This document shows, piece after piece, positions 15,201 to 23,995 of a DNA stretch of 64,000 nucleotides (position 1 is the stretch's first letter; each line of letters starts with the position of its first letter). The notes under the pieces are model-generated. The model was given only the letters and a program-made list of their open reading frames with translations. It was not told the DNA's origin and did no database searches. Source of the stretch: Actinobacteria bacterium OV450 (lineage in GTDB: Bacteria; Actinomycetota; Actinomycetes; Streptomycetales; Streptomycetaceae); assembly GCA_001298555.1 (NCBI GenBank), contig LJCW01000153.1:1-64000 (forward strand). Reading direction: 5' to 3'. The translations under genes and the position numbers were made by a program.

Positions 15201-16934
15201 TTACAGGAAGTACAGGCGGTTGAGGGAGACCGAGTCGGCCGCTTCGGAGCGCAGGGGGTCCCCGTCGAGGGTGACGAGGCCACTGCGCGCGTCCACGTCG
15301 ACCGCGCCCGTCCGGGAGTTGAGGAGGAGGTTGCCCGGGCCGATGCCGCGCGTGCCGCGGACGGCGACCCGGCGGCGGCGGGTCGGCATCTCGTCTCCGC
15401 CGAGGGCCGCCGCGGCGGCCGAGACGAACGCGACGGAGATGTCGGCGGCGGTGGCCCCGTACGAGCCGAACTGCGGTCCGAGGACCAGCGGCTCGCAGGT
15501 GTCGGTGGCCGCGTTGGGGTCACCGGTGACCCCGTACGCGGGGAAGCCGGACTTGAGGACCAGCTGCGGCTTCGCGCCGAAGAACTGGGGACGCCACAGC
15601 ACGATGTCGGCGAGCTTGCCGACCTCGATGGAGCCGATCTCGTGGGCCAGGCCGTGGGCGATGGCGGGGTTGATGGTCAGCTTGGCCATGTAGCGCAGGA
15701 CGCGGGCGTTGTCGTCGCCTTCGCCGTCGCCCTCCAGCGGGCCGAGTTCGCCCTTCATCTTGGCGGCCATGGCGAAGGTCCGCCGGATGGTCTCGCCGGC
15801 GCGGCCCATGCCCTGGGCGTCGGAGGAGGTGATGCCGATCGCGCCCAGGTCGTGCAGGACGTCCTCGGCGCCCATGGTGCCCGCGCGGATCCGGTCGCGG
15901 GCCATGGCGGCGTCGCCCGGGAGGTCCGGCTTGAGGTCGTGGACGGAGACGATCATGCCGTAGTGCTCGGCGACCGCGTCCCGGCCGAAGGGCAGGGTGG
16001 GGTTGGTGGAGGAGCCGATGACGTTGGGCACGCCGGCCATCTTGAGCACGTTGGGGACGTGTCCGCCGCCGCAGCCCTCGATGTGGAAGGCGTGGATGGT
16101 GCGGCCGTCCAGGACGCGCAGGGTGTCCTCGACGGACAGGCACTCGTTGAGGCCGTCGCTGTGCAGGGCGACCTGGACGTCGTGTTCCTCGGCGACGCGC
16201 AGGGCGGTGTCCAGGGCGCGGGTGTGCGCGCCCATGTCCTCGTGCACCTTGAAGCCGCAGGCCCCGCCCTCGGCGAGCGCCTCCACGAGCGGCGCGGGAT
16301 CGGAGGAGGAGCCGCGGGCCAGGAAGCCGATGTTGACGGGCCAGGCGTCGAAGGCGTTGAAGGCGTGCTTGAGGGCCCACGGGGAGTTGACGCCGACGCC
16401 CCAGACCGGGCCGAACTCCTGGCCGATGATCGTGGTGACGCCGGCGGCGAGCGAGGCCTCCATGACGCGCGGGGACAGCAGGTGGACGTGGGTGTCGACG
16501 GCGCCCGCGGTGGCGATGAGCCCCTCACCGGAGACGATGCTCGTGCCCGTGCCGACGACGACGTCGACCCCGTCGAGGGTGTCCGGGTTGCCGGCCCGGC
16601 CGATCGCGTGGATCCGGCCCCCGCGGATGCCGACGGAGACCTTGCGGATGCCGAGGACGGCGTCGATGACGAGGACGTTGCTGATGACGACGTCGCAGGT
16701 CTCGCGGACGGCGGCGGCCTTCAGGTGCAGTCCGTCGCGGGCGGTCTTGCCGAAGCCCGCGAGGAACTCGTCGCCCGGCTTCTGGGCGTCGTGCTCGACC
16801 CGGACGGTGAGCCCGGAGTCGCCGAGCCGGACCCGGTCCCCGGCGCGGGGCCCGAAGACGGAGGCGTACTCGCGGGGGTCGATGTGCCGGCTGCCCGGCG
16901 CACAGTGGTCGCTGTGCCTGGTCTGCTTGCTCAT
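15201..16934 (-). CDS. ureC: Urease alpha subunit-like amidohydrolase (orphan cluster)
   Basis: 577 aa from ATG 16934, whose ATGA overlaps the ureAB stop. The active-site set is present: the HVH pair in AVDTHVHLL, the carbamylated lysine and His in GFKVHEDMGAH, HSDGLN, FHIEGCGGGHVPN and SSDAQGMGR. The mobile flap is changed: the usual CHHLD reads VHDLK, keeping the catalytic His but losing the flap cysteine, the second His and the Asp. No nickel-insertion genes (ureD, E, F, G) are in the operon or the window. It may work as urease with accessory proteins encoded elsewhere, or act on another ureido substrate; the neighbouring agmatine deiminase makes N-carbamoylputrescine a candidate (inference). 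Confidence 0.88.
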   Translation of the reverse strand: MSKQTRHSDHCAPGSRHIDPREYASVFGPRAGDRVRLGDSGLTVRVEHDAQKPGDEFLAGFGKTARDGLHLKAAAVRETCDVVISNVLVIDAVLGIRKVSVGIRGGRIHAIGRAGNPDTLDGVDVVVGTGTSIVSGEGLIATAGAVDTHVHLLSPRVMEASLAAGVTTIIGQEFGPVWGVGVNSPWALKHAFNAFDAWPVNIGFLARGSSSDPAPLVEALAEGGACGFKVHEDMGAHTRALDTALRVAEEHDVQVALHSDGLNECLSVEDTLRVLDGRTIHAFHIEGCGGGHVPNVLKMAGVPNVIGSSTNPTLPFGRDAVAEHYGMIVSVHDLKPDLPGDAAMARDRIRAGTMGAEDVLHDLGAIGITSSDAQGMGRAGETIRRTFAMAAKMKGELGPLEGDGEGDDNARVLRYMAKLTINPAIAHGLAHEIGSIEVGKLADIVLWRPQFFGAKPQLVLKSGFPAYGVTGDPNAATDTCEPLVLGPQFGSYGATAADISVAFVSAAAAALGGDEMPTRRRRVAVRGTRGIGPGNLLLNSRTGAVDVDARSGLVTLDGDPLRSEAADSVSLNRLYFL

Positions 16935-17755
16935 GCGCAGGTCCCTCCCGCGTGCGGGCTGTCGGTGTCGGGGGTGGCGGCCGCCCCGGGGGCCGCGGCG
17001 GCATCGCCCCGGGCCGTGTCGGCCCCGCCCGTGTCGGCCCCGGCCGCGTGGCCGCCATCGGTGTCCTGGTGGGCCTCGGCGCCCAGGTACCCGCATGCCG
17101 CCGCCCTCGCCAGCGCGAGCGATTTGGCGCCCGGCGCGTCCAGCGGACCGTCGACCAGCCCGGCGAAGCCGATCGCGATGCGGTCGCCGCCGATGGGGAC
17201 GAGGCCGACCTCGGCCTCGCCGTGCGGGTCGAACCGTACGGACGAACCCGCGGGAACGCACAGCCGCATGCCGTAGGCCGCGGCGCGGTCGAAGTCGAGG
17301 CGCGGGTTGGCCTCGAAGAAGTGGAAGTGGGAGGTGACGCTGACCGGCACGGGGGCCGTGTTGCGCACGTGCAGGTGCAGTGCCGGCTCCGGCTGGGGGG
17401 CACCGGGACCCGGCACGACCGCCCCCGGGGCGTCGTCGCCGAGCAGCGCCGCACCGCGGATCGGGGCCGCGACCACCGCGAGCCGGGAGCCGTCGTCGAA
17501 TACGGCCTCCACGTGCACCTCGGTGACCACGTCGGCCACGCCGGGCAGCACATCGTCCGGGCCCAGCACGCTGCGGGCCTCCTCGATGGCCTCCGCGAGC
17601 CGCTTGCCGTCGCGCGCGGCCTCGCAGACCGCGTCCGCGATGAGCGCGGTGGCCTCCGGGACGTTGAGCCTGAGACCGCGGGCCCTGCGGGCCCTGGCCA
17701 GTTCCGCGGCGCTGCGCAGCAGCAGCCGGTCGCGCTCCGTAGGGGTCAGCCGCAC
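16931..17755 (-). CDS. ureAB: Fused urease gamma-beta subunit
   Basis: 274 aa from GTG 17755. Residues 1-100 are the gamma subunit (MRLTPTERDRLLLRSAAELARARRARG, SVLGPDDVLPGV); about 105-225 are the beta subunit (VTSHFHFFEANPRLDFDRAAAYGMRL, PAGSSVRFDPH). A disordered Ala/Gly/Asp/Thr-rich extension of about 45 residues follows, which ordinary UreB lacks. Gamma-beta fusions are known in some bacteria. ATGA overlap with ureC indicates translational coupling. The 156-nt gap to the divergent permease carries three palindromes. Confidence 0.9.
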   Translation of the reverse strand: MRLTPTERDRLLLRSAAELARARRARGLRLNVPEATALIADAVCEAARDGKRLAEAIEEARSVLGPDDVLPGVADVVTEVHVEAVFDDGSRLAVVAAPIRGAALLGDDAPGAVVPGPGAPQPEPALHLHVRNTAPVPVSVTSHFHFFEANPRLDFDRAAAYGMRLCVPAGSSVRFDPHGEAEVGLVPIGGDRIAIGFAGLVDGPLDAPGAKSLALARAAACGYLGAEAHQDTDGGHAAGADTGGADTARGDAAAAPGAAATPDTDSPHAGGTCA

Positions 17756-17783
17756 GCCGATCCACCACCTTTTGAGTCAATGG

Positions 17784-17852
17784 GTTAGAGCATCACTCTA
17801 ACTCTTCATTTCCCTGCAATGAAGCATTGACCTGAGACCTGGGCTTAGGTCA
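17784..17852. promoter_or_regulatory. Three palindromes between ureAB and the NCS1 permease
   Basis: GTTAGAG-N5-CTCTAAC (17784-17802, perfect), CTTCATT-N7-AATGAAG (17804-17824, perfect) and GACCTGAG-N7-CTTAGGTC (17829-17851, one mismatch). The last overlaps a promoter-like TTGACC (17828-17833)-N17-TCACAT for the permease. They are different sequences, so more than one regulator, or promoters on both strands, may be involved. Confidence 0.6.
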
Positions 17853-17911
17853 CATTGAGTGTCGTTCAAACATCTGCGAACCACCCCCCGCCCTGCCAAG
17901 GGAGTCCCCCC

Positions 17912-19357
17912 ATGCCCATCGAACAGCGCGGAGTCGACACCATCCCGGAGGAGGAGCGGACGAGCGGGCCCCGTGACCTGATCTCGATCCTGCTCGGCTC
18001 GAACCTCTGCCTCGGGGTGATCGTGTTCGGCTGGCTGCCCCCGTCCTTCGGACTGGGCCTGTGGCCCTCGGTCACCGCCATCGTGACCGGCACGCTGGCC
18101 GGCATCGTCTTCACCGCGCCGCTGGCGCTGGTGTCCCTGCGCACGGCGACCAACCTCTCCACCTCCAGCGGCGCCCAGTTCGGCGTACGCGGCCGCCTTG
18201 TCGGTTCCGTCGTCGGCCTGCTGCTCGCCCTCGGCTACACCGCGCTCACCCTCTGGATCGGCGGTGACGTGATGGTCGGCGCCCTGTCCCGGCTCACCGG
18301 CCTGCCGGACACCGGAGCCACCCGCGCCGTGATGTACGGGGTGCTGGCCGCCTTCACCGTCGTCGGGGCCGTCTTCGGCTACCGGCTGCTGCTGCGCATG
18401 AGCAAGGTCCTGTCCATCGGCATGGTGGTCCTGCTCGCCGTCGGCGTGTACGCGTACGCCCCCGGCTTCACCACCGCCGCGCCGCCGCAGACCTCGTACC
18501 TGCTCGGCTCCTTCTGGCCGACCTGGCTGCTCGCCGCCGTCGCCGCCGGGCTCAGCGGTCCCGTCGCCTTCATCACCCTGCTCGGCGACTACACCCGCTA
18601 CATCTCCCCGCGCCGGCACAGCCCCCGCAAGGTGTTCTGGTCCACCGGGCTCGGCCTGCTGATCGGCCTGCTGGTCCCGCAGCTGTTCGGCACGTACACG
18701 GCGCTCGCCGCCAAGGCCGGCACCGACTACGCCGGCCCGCTCGTGGACGCCGCACCGTTCTGGTACCTGCTCCCGCTGCTCGCCGCCGGCGCGGCCGGCT
18801 CGGTGGGCAACGCCGGGCTGATGCTCTACTCCATGGGCCTCGACCTCGACGCCATCGTCCCCAGGGCCACCCGGGCCAAGGCCACGCTCGTCGCCGCGGG
18901 GGTCGCCACCGCGTTCGTCTTCATCGGCTCCTTCGAGTGGGACGTACAGTCCGCAATGACCTCGTTCGTCCTGCTGCTGACCGCGATCGGCACGCCGTGG
19001 GCCGTGATCACCCTGATCGGCTACGTCCGCTGCCGCGGGCAGTACGACGCCGACGCCCTCCAGGTCTTCAACCGCCGCTCGGTGGGCGGGATCTACTGGT
19101 ACCGCGCCGGCTGGAACGTGGCCGCGACCGTCTCCTGGGCCGTCGGCGCCGGAGTCGGCCTGCTCGCCGTGACGACCCCCTTCTACGAGGGCCCCCTGCT
19201 CGCCCTGACCGGCGGTGTGGACTGCTCCTTCGTCCTCTCCGGCCTGGCCGGCGGCCTGGCCTACACGGCCCTGACCTTCCGGAGCGCGGCCACGACGGCG
19301 GCCGCACCCGCCGACGCGGGCGACACCGCGGGCCGGGTGGCGGTCGCCGTCGACTGA
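17912..19357 (+). CDS. NCS1-family permease (purine/cytosine/allantoin type)
   Basis: 481 aa from ATG 17912 (AAGGGAG 8 nt before); an upstream in-frame GTG has no ribosome site. About twelve TM helices start at LISILLGSNLCLGVIVFGWLPPSFGLGLW. NCS1 landmarks are seen in the N-terminal half (TNLSTSSGAQFGVRGR) and around GPVAFITLLGDYTRYI. It should import a nucleobase, hydantoin, allantoin or similar nitrogen source with H+ or Na+. It is divergent from the urease/agmatine deiminase operon, so its substrate may feed that operon. Substrate cannot be read from sequence alone. Confidence 0.85.
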   Translation: MPIEQRGVDTIPEEERTSGPRDLISILLGSNLCLGVIVFGWLPPSFGLGLWPSVTAIVTGTLAGIVFTAPLALVSLRTATNLSTSSGAQFGVRGRLVGSVVGLLLALGYTALTLWIGGDVMVGALSRLTGLPDTGATRAVMYGVLAAFTVVGAVFGYRLLLRMSKVLSIGMVVLLAVGVYAYAPGFTTAAPPQTSYLLGSFWPTWLLAAVAAGLSGPVAFITLLGDYTRYISPRRHSPRKVFWSTGLGLLIGLLVPQLFGTYTALAAKAGTDYAGPLVDAAPFWYLLPLLAAGAAGSVGNAGLMLYSMGLDLDAIVPRATRAKATLVAAGVATAFVFIGSFEWDVQSAMTSFVLLLTAIGTPWAVITLIGYVRCRGQYDADALQVFNRRSVGGIYWYRAGWNVAATVSWAVGAGVGLLAVTTPFYEGPLLALTGGVDCSFVLSGLAGGLAYTALTFRSAATTAAAPADAGDTAGRVAVAVD

Positions 19358-19384
19358 CGGCGACGGCCTCGGCCGGTGTACGCC

Positions 19385-19418
19385 GCGGGCCCCGGGGGGA
19401 CGTTCCCCCGGGGCCCGC
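19385..19418. terminator. Bidirectional terminator hairpin
   Basis: GCGGGCCCCGGGGG (19385-19398) pairs with its exact complement at 19405-19418 between the convergent permease and lipoprotein genes. Confidence 0.75.
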
Positions 19419-19441
19419 GCGGCCGGAGCCGCCGCCGTGCG

Positions 19442-19876
19442 TCAACGGCAGTTGTTCGCGGTCGTCGCCTGGGCGGCCGCCGTGTCCAGCGCCTGGATCT
19501 GCGGCTGGAGCTGGGTGATCGCGTCCTTGCCCGTGGTGTCGCCCGGCAGGTCCTCGTAGGCCTTCTTGAGGTTCTCCGCGGCCGACGTGACGGCCTCCTT
19601 CTCGGCGGACTTCAGCGCCGAGCTGCTCTCCTTGACGTTCTTCCAGTCGTTCTGGACGGCGTCGTACGCCGACTTCAGCTGGTCCTTGGTGGCCGTGGCC
19701 GGGTTCAGCGCCTTGAGTGCGGCGTTGTCCGACTTCAGCTGGACCAGGTTGGCGCACAGCGCCGCGCTGGCCGACGAGGCTGCCTCCGCCGGCGTCGCGT
19801 TGTCGTCGCTGGAGCATGCCGAGGCGCCGAGTACCACGGCCGCACAGAGCAGGCCGGAGGCAACGAACCGCTTCAT
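19442..19876 (-). CDS. Small secreted lipoprotein, helical
   Basis: 144 aa from ATG 19876. The signal sequence MKRFVASGLLCAAVVLGASAC has its lipobox cysteine at residue 21. The mature part is an Ala/Lys-rich helical bundle with two or three amphipathic helices (LVQLKSDNAALKAL, LKSAEKEAVTSAAENLKKAYEDL) and a lone Cys next to the end (NNCR). It is probably anchored to the outer face of the membrane. I do not recognise the family. Confidence 0.75.
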   Translation of the reverse strand: MKRFVASGLLCAAVVLGASACSSDDNATPAEAASSASAALCANLVQLKSDNAALKALNPATATKDQLKSAYDAVQNDWKNVKESSSALKSAEKEAVTSAAENLKKAYEDLPGDTTGKDAITQLQPQIQALDTAAAQATTANNCR

Positions 19877-20165
19877 GGGGATCCGCCTTCCCGCCGGCCG
19901 CAACGGCCGACGCACGAGAGATTCACGCCGCTCGGGCGTACCGTGCCGCCCGGAGCCGGTGTCCGGCGCCGCAAGGGCAGGCGCGATCAACGTCGCACGC
20001 CCGTACGTCCGCCGCATCTCCGGACGGACCGGTCCCGGGCACCCGCAGCCGACGGCGGGCCGGGCCGCAGGGCCCGTGGGCACTGGCCCGGGCGGCCACC
20101 GCGACCGGGGCGGGCGACGGTGCGGGGCGGCGCCGTGGTACCCCCGTCCGGGTGGCCCGAACACG
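19877..20165. other. Non-coding stretch between lipoprotein gene and terminator
   Basis: About 290 nt upstream of the lipoprotein gene. Apart from being its presumed 5' region I see no convincing promoter, operator or small gene. Confidence 0.4.
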
Positions 20166-20201
20166 CCAAGAGGTCCCGGCCGCCCGGCCGGGACCTCTTG
20201 G
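20166..20201. terminator. Strong terminator after ilvE
   Basis: 17-nt arms (20166-20182 and 20185-20201; CCAAGAGGTCCCGGCCG and its exact complement) lie 29 nt past the ilvE stop. Confidence 0.85.
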
Positions 20202-20229
20202 TGTTCTTCGTGGCGCCTGCGCCGCAGAG

Positions 20230-21315
20230 CTAGCCGAGCGGGTGCATCCAGCCGTGGGTGTCGGCGGTGTGGCCGGTCTGCAGGTCCAGCAGCGCCTTGC
20301 GGAGCTTCATGGTGACCTCGCCGGGCTCGCCGCTGCCCTGGGTCCAGTTGGCGCGCTCGGACTTGACCGAGCCGACCGGGGTGATGACGGCGGCGGTGCC
20401 GCAGGCGAACACCTCGGTCAGGGTGCCGTTCTCGTTGTCGCGCTTCCAGTCCTCGGTGGAGATGCGTCCCTCCTCGGCGGTGTAGCCGAGGTCGCGGGCG
20501 ATGGTGAGGAGGGAGTCGCGGGTGATGCCCGGCAGGAGCGAGCCGGTCAGCTCCGGCGTGACGATGCGGTCGCCGTACACGAAGTACAGGTTCATGCCGC
20601 CCATCTCCTCGATCCAGCGGTGCTCGACGGCGTCGAGCCAGACCACCTGGTCGCAGCCGTGCGAGGCGGCCTCGGCCTGGGCCACGAGGGAGGCCGCGTA
20701 GTTGCCGCCGGTCTTGGCCGCACCCGTACCGCCCTTGACGGCGCGCACGTACTCCTCGGAGAGCCAGACGGAGACGGGCTTGACGCCGCCGGGGAAGTAG
20801 GCACCGGCGGGCGAGGCGATGACCATGAACAGGAACTCGTTGGCCGGGCGGACGCCCAGGCCGACCTCGGACGCGAACATGAACGGCCGCAGGTACAGGG
20901 AGGCCTCGCCGGAGGAGGGCACCCAGGCGCTGTCCTGCTTGATGAGCGCGTCGCAGGCCTCGATGAAGAGGTCGGCCGGCAGCTCGGGCATCGCCATGCG
21001 GCGGGCGGAGGCCTGGAAGCGCTCGGCGTTGGCCTGCGGACGGAACGTCGCGACGGTGCCGTCGGGCTGGCGGTAGGCCTTCAGGCCCTCGAAGATCGTC
21101 TGCGCGTAGTGCAGGGTCATGTTCGCCGGGTCGATCGACAGCGGCGCGTACGGGACCAGCTCGGCGTCGTGCCAGCCGCGGCCCTCGGTCCACTTGATCG
21201 TCACCATGTGGTCGGTGAAGTGGCGGCCGAAGCCGGGGCTGGCCAGGATCGCCTCGCGCTCCGCATCGGACAGCGGGTTCGAGGAGGGCTTGAGCTCGAT
21301 CGTGGGCGTCGTCAT
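20230..21315 (-). CDS. ilvE: Branched-chain amino acid aminotransferase
   Basis: 361 aa from ATG 21315. It is a fold-type IV PLP aminotransferase for the last step of Leu, Ile and Val synthesis (and the first of their breakdown) with 2-oxoglutarate/glutamate. Seen: the [15 protein letters not shown] substrate-side motif, the PLP lysine in [15 protein letters not shown] near residue 201, and [15 protein letters not shown] with the conserved Gly-Thr that holds the cofactor phosphate. Single gene with its own terminator (20166-20201), next to leuB on the same strand but separated by 231 nt and a terminator. Confidence 0.95.
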   Translation of the reverse strand: MTTPTIELKPSSNPLSDAEREAILASPGFGRHFTDHMVTIKWTEGRGWHDAELVPYAPLSIDPANMTLHYAQTIFEGLKAYRQPDGTVATFRPQANAERFQASARRMAMPELPADLFIEACDALIKQDSAWVPSSGEASLYLRPFMFASEVGLGVRPANEFLFMVIASPAGAYFPGGVKPVSVWLSEEYVRAVKGGTGAAKTGGNYAASLVAQAEAASHGCDQVVWLDAVEHRWIEEMGGMNLYFVYGDRIVTPELTGSLLPGITRDSLLTIARDLGYTAEEGRISTEDWKRDNENGTLTEVFACGTAAVITPVGSVKSERANWTQGSGEPGEVTMKLRKALLDLQTGHTADTHGWMHPLG

Positions 21316-21490
21316 GAGTGCTTGTCCTTCACCGGTTTTGTAGGGCGGACCGCGCTCACGGCGTACCAGGACGTTGAGCTTCCCCGCATTCCGCGGTCTC
21401 GCGTTCGATTATCGCTCGCAAGATGCGTTCGGTGAAGCGGGGTGAATGCGGCCCAGGGGAGATGGTGGCACCCGGGGCCGCACAGGAAAA

Positions 21491-21524
21491 GCCGCCGGGT
21501 GCGTTGGTCACGCGACCCGGCGGC
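21491..21524 (-). terminator. Terminator after leuB
   Basis: GCCGCCGGGT (21491-21500) pairs with ACCCGGCGGC (21515-21524); on the minus strand it is followed by TTTTCC. It lies 23 nt past the leuB stop. Confidence 0.8.
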
Positions 21525-21546
21525 TTCCCGAGGTGGAGCTGCCGGG

Positions 21547-22587
21547 TCAGCCGGCTACTCGCTCGGCGAGGGCGTCGCCGATCTGGTCGGTGGTGCGGAA
21601 CGTGCCGTCGCGCTCCGCGAGGTCGGCGGAGACCGCGTCCTCGATGCGGGCGGCCCGGTCCTCGTGGCCGAGGTGGCGCAGCAGGAGGGCCACGGACAGG
21701 ATCGTCGCGGTCGGGTCCGCCTTGCCGGTGCCGGCGATGTCCGGGGCCGAGCCGTGGACGGGCTCGAACATGGACGGGAAGGCGCCGGTCGGGTTGATGT
21801 TCCCGGAGGCGGCGAGGCCGATTCCGCCGGTCACGGCGGCGGCCAGGTCGGTGAGGATGTCACCGAAGAGGTTGTCCGTGACGATGACGTCGAAGCGCTC
21901 GGGCTGGGTGACGAAGAAGATCGTCGCGGCGTCGACGTGCAGGTAGTCGGTGGTGACCTCGGGGTACTCCTGGCCGACCTTGTCGAAGATGTTCTTCCAC
22001 ATGTGGCCCGCGTACACGAGGACGTTGTTCTTGTGGACCAGCGTCAGCTTCTTGCGGGGGCGGGAGTTGGCCCGCTCGTACGCGTCGCGCACCACGCGCT
22101 CCACGCCGTACGCGGTGTTGACGCTGACCTCGGTGGCCACCTCGGCGGGGGTGCCGGTGCGCAGGCTGCCGCCGTTGCCGGTGTACGGGCCCTCGGTGCC
22201 CTCGCGGACCACGACGAAGTCGATCTCCGGGCGGCCGGCGAGCGGGCTGGCCGTGTTCGGGAAGAGCTTCGACGGGCGCAGGTTGATGAAGTGGTCGAAG
22301 GCGAAGCGGAGCTTGAGCAGCAGGCCGCGTTCCAGCACGCCGGACGGGACCGAGGGATCGCCGATGGCGCCGAGCAGGATCGCGTCGTGGTGCTTGAGGG
22401 CTTCGAGTTCCTCGTCCGGGAGGGTCTCCCCGGTGCGGTGCCAGCGCCGGGCGCCGAGGTCGTACTCCTTGGTCTCCAGCTTCACATCCTGGGGCAGGAC
22501 CGCGGTAAGGACCTTGAGGCCCTGAGCCACGACTTCCTGGCCGATGCCATCACCGGGGATCACTGCGAGATTGATGCTGGTCGACAT
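21547..22587 (-). CDS. leuB: 3-isopropylmalate dehydrogenase
   Basis: 346 aa from ATG 22587. It oxidatively decarboxylates 3-isopropylmalate with NAD+ in leucine synthesis. Seen: [12 protein letters not shown] at the N-terminus, [26 protein letters not shown] with the catalytic Lys/Tyr region, [20 protein letters not shown], and [20 protein letters not shown] for NAD binding. An in-frame ATG further up lies inside a 35-bp palindrome, so 22587 is the better start. leuC/leuD are not in the window. Confidence 0.95.
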   Translation of the reverse strand: MSTSINLAVIPGDGIGQEVVAQGLKVLTAVLPQDVKLETKEYDLGARRWHRTGETLPDEELEALKHHDAILLGAIGDPSVPSGVLERGLLLKLRFAFDHFINLRPSKLFPNTASPLAGRPEIDFVVVREGTEGPYTGNGGSLRTGTPAEVATEVSVNTAYGVERVVRDAYERANSRPRKKLTLVHKNNVLVYAGHMWKNIFDKVGQEYPEVTTDYLHVDAATIFFVTQPERFDVIVTDNLFGDILTDLAAAVTGGIGLAASGNINPTGAFPSMFEPVHGSAPDIAGTGKADPTATILSVALLLRHLGHEDRAARIEDAVSADLAERDGTFRTTDQIGDALAERVAG

Positions 22588-22618
22588 GTCGGAACCGTAC
22601 TCTCCATCCCAGCCCTCA

Positions 22619-22653
22619 GACATATTGCGTCCACCATGTGGACGCAATATGTC
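22619..22653. promoter_or_regulatory. 35-bp perfect palindrome upstream of leuB
   Basis: 16-nt arms (22619-22634 GACATATTGCGTCCAC; 22638-22653 its exact complement) around CAT. It stands 31 nt before the leuB start and far exceeds chance in an AT-rich island. It most likely is an operator of a dimeric regulator of leucine genes (an IclR-type protein such as NdgR/LtbR is a candidate by analogy), or less likely an mRNA hairpin. Confidence 0.7.
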
Positions 22654-22689
22654 CCCGGACGGGGCTTCGTCCTGTGCCTCGCCCCGTGC

Positions 22690-22818
22690 TCAGTGGCCGG
22701 TGGAGCCGCCGTTGTCACGGCGGTCCAGGGCGCGCTGGAGGGCGGCGGCGGCGTTCTTGCGGTCGGCGTCGGCGGAAGAGGAGTGGCGGACGCGACGGGG
22801 GGCGGTGGATGCGGTCAT
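22690..22818 (-). CDS. 42-aa conserved-looking peptide
   Basis: MTASTAPRRVRHSSSADADR at the N-terminus, then a helix KNAAAALQRALDRRDNGG, ending in STGH. ATG 22818 has a textbook AAGGAG 10 nt upstream, and the codon use is normal for the genome. Similar peptides beginning with a basic stretch and ending ALQRALDRRDNGG are familiar from Streptomyces chromosomes (recollection). It is transcribed toward leuB, and the leuB palindrome lies between them. Function unknown. Confidence 0.7.
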   Translation of the reverse strand: MTASTAPRRVRHSSSADADRKNAAAALQRALDRRDNGGSTGH

Positions 22819-23078
22819 GGTGATCGACTCCTTGAGATCACGGCGTGGCGGGGCCACGGATGAGGGGTTCCTTCAAGGCGCCGGAAGAGGCGGGGAGCTG
22901 CGCACCGCAGGGGTTGCCTGCTCAGGGCGCGCGCTCTCGACCGCCATTCGCCTGATCGGCGAGACGTTCGGCTTCTACAAAGCTAGGGCAGCTCCGGTTG
23001 TATGTCTCCGCAATTAGTCGGGCTTCCTACTATCTGAGACGGCCAACCCCTCGCAGGGCCCTGTCCCAGGTCTCCGAT

Positions 23079-23975
23079 TCATGCCCTCTCGGAACGAAGT
23101 TCCCTGATCAGAGCCCTTACGGCGAGAGTGGACGCGGATTCCGGTGTGGTGACGTATCCCACGCGCCTCACGGGCCCCGAAGGGCCCAGTCCGGTGATGT
23201 CCACGGCGTCCGTGGCCTCGCGGAGCGACAGTCCGGGCAGGATCGCCATGCCGAGCCCGCGCCCGACCATGGTGAGGACCATCGCGTCGTCCTCCGCCTT
23301 GACGGTGGCGCCCGGGATCCAGTCCTGCGCCCGCCACCAGTCGCGGGTGTACGAGCCGCAGTTCTCGTCCCAGTCCAGCAGGGGCAGCGACCGCGGATCC
23401 GGGTGCCCGGCCGGGTGGACCAGGGCGTACGCCTCCTCCACGAGCTCCCCGGTCAGCAGTCCGGGGAACGCCGGCCGGCCGGGGCCCAGCGTGGCGAGCG
23501 CCAGGTCCGCGCGGCCGGCCGCCACCTCGCCCGCACCGCCCGCACCGAGCTCGCGCACCACCCGCACCTCGGGCCGGATCCCGGGGTGGCGGGCCGTGAG
23601 CCGCTCCAGGGCCGGGGGCAGCAGGTGCAGGGCCGCGCTGCGGAACGCCGCGATGCGCAGCACGCCCGTCGCGCCGTCCCCGTCCCCGGCTGCGCCGCCC
23701 GCGGCGCGCACCTCCGCACCGAGGTGTTCGTACAGCCGCAGGATGCGCCGGGCGAGGGCGACGGCCCGCTCCCCCGCCGGGGTGGGCGTGGCGCCGGTGC
23801 GGCCGCGCACGAAGAGCACCGCGCCGGTCTTGCCCTCGCTGCCGCGCACGGAGTGCGAGACCGCCGACTGGGTCAGACCCAGCCGGGCGGCCGCGGCGGA
23901 GAAGCCCCCGGTCTCGGCGACGGCGACCAGGACCCGGAGTTCGTGCGGGGCGAGCTCGGCGGTGCTTCCTGCCAT
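23079..23975 (-). CDS. LysR-family regulator
   Basis: 298 aa from ATG 23975, chosen for the GAGGTGG 8 nt upstream; GTG 23987 is in frame but unsupported. N-terminal winged HTH: LRVLVAVAETGGFSAAAARLGLTQSAVSHSVRGSE, then a type-2 periplasmic-binding-like effector domain. Divergent from the oxidoreductase at 24077 across a 101-nt gap that carries inverted repeats with a T-N11-A layout, so it likely controls that gene and itself. The region 22819-23078 beyond its 3' end has no gene that I can support. Confidence 0.88.
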   Translation of the reverse strand: MAGSTAELAPHELRVLVAVAETGGFSAAAARLGLTQSAVSHSVRGSEGKTGAVLFVRGRTGATPTPAGERAVALARRILRLYEHLGAEVRAAGGAAGDGDGATGVLRIAAFRSAALHLLPPALERLTARHPGIRPEVRVVRELGAGGAGEVAAGRADLALATLGPGRPAFPGLLTGELVEEAYALVHPAGHPDPRSLPLLDWDENCGSYTRDWWRAQDWIPGATVKAEDDAMVLTMVGRGLGMAILPGLSLREATDAVDITGLGPSGPVRRVGYVTTPESASTLAVRALIRELRSERA

Positions 23976-23995
23976 GGGCGCTTCCACCTCGTTCT

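Noticed and set aside
17784..17870. GlnR box between ureAB and the permease
   Set aside because: The GTNAC-N6-GAAAC spaced pattern is not met; simple palindromes explain the symmetry better.
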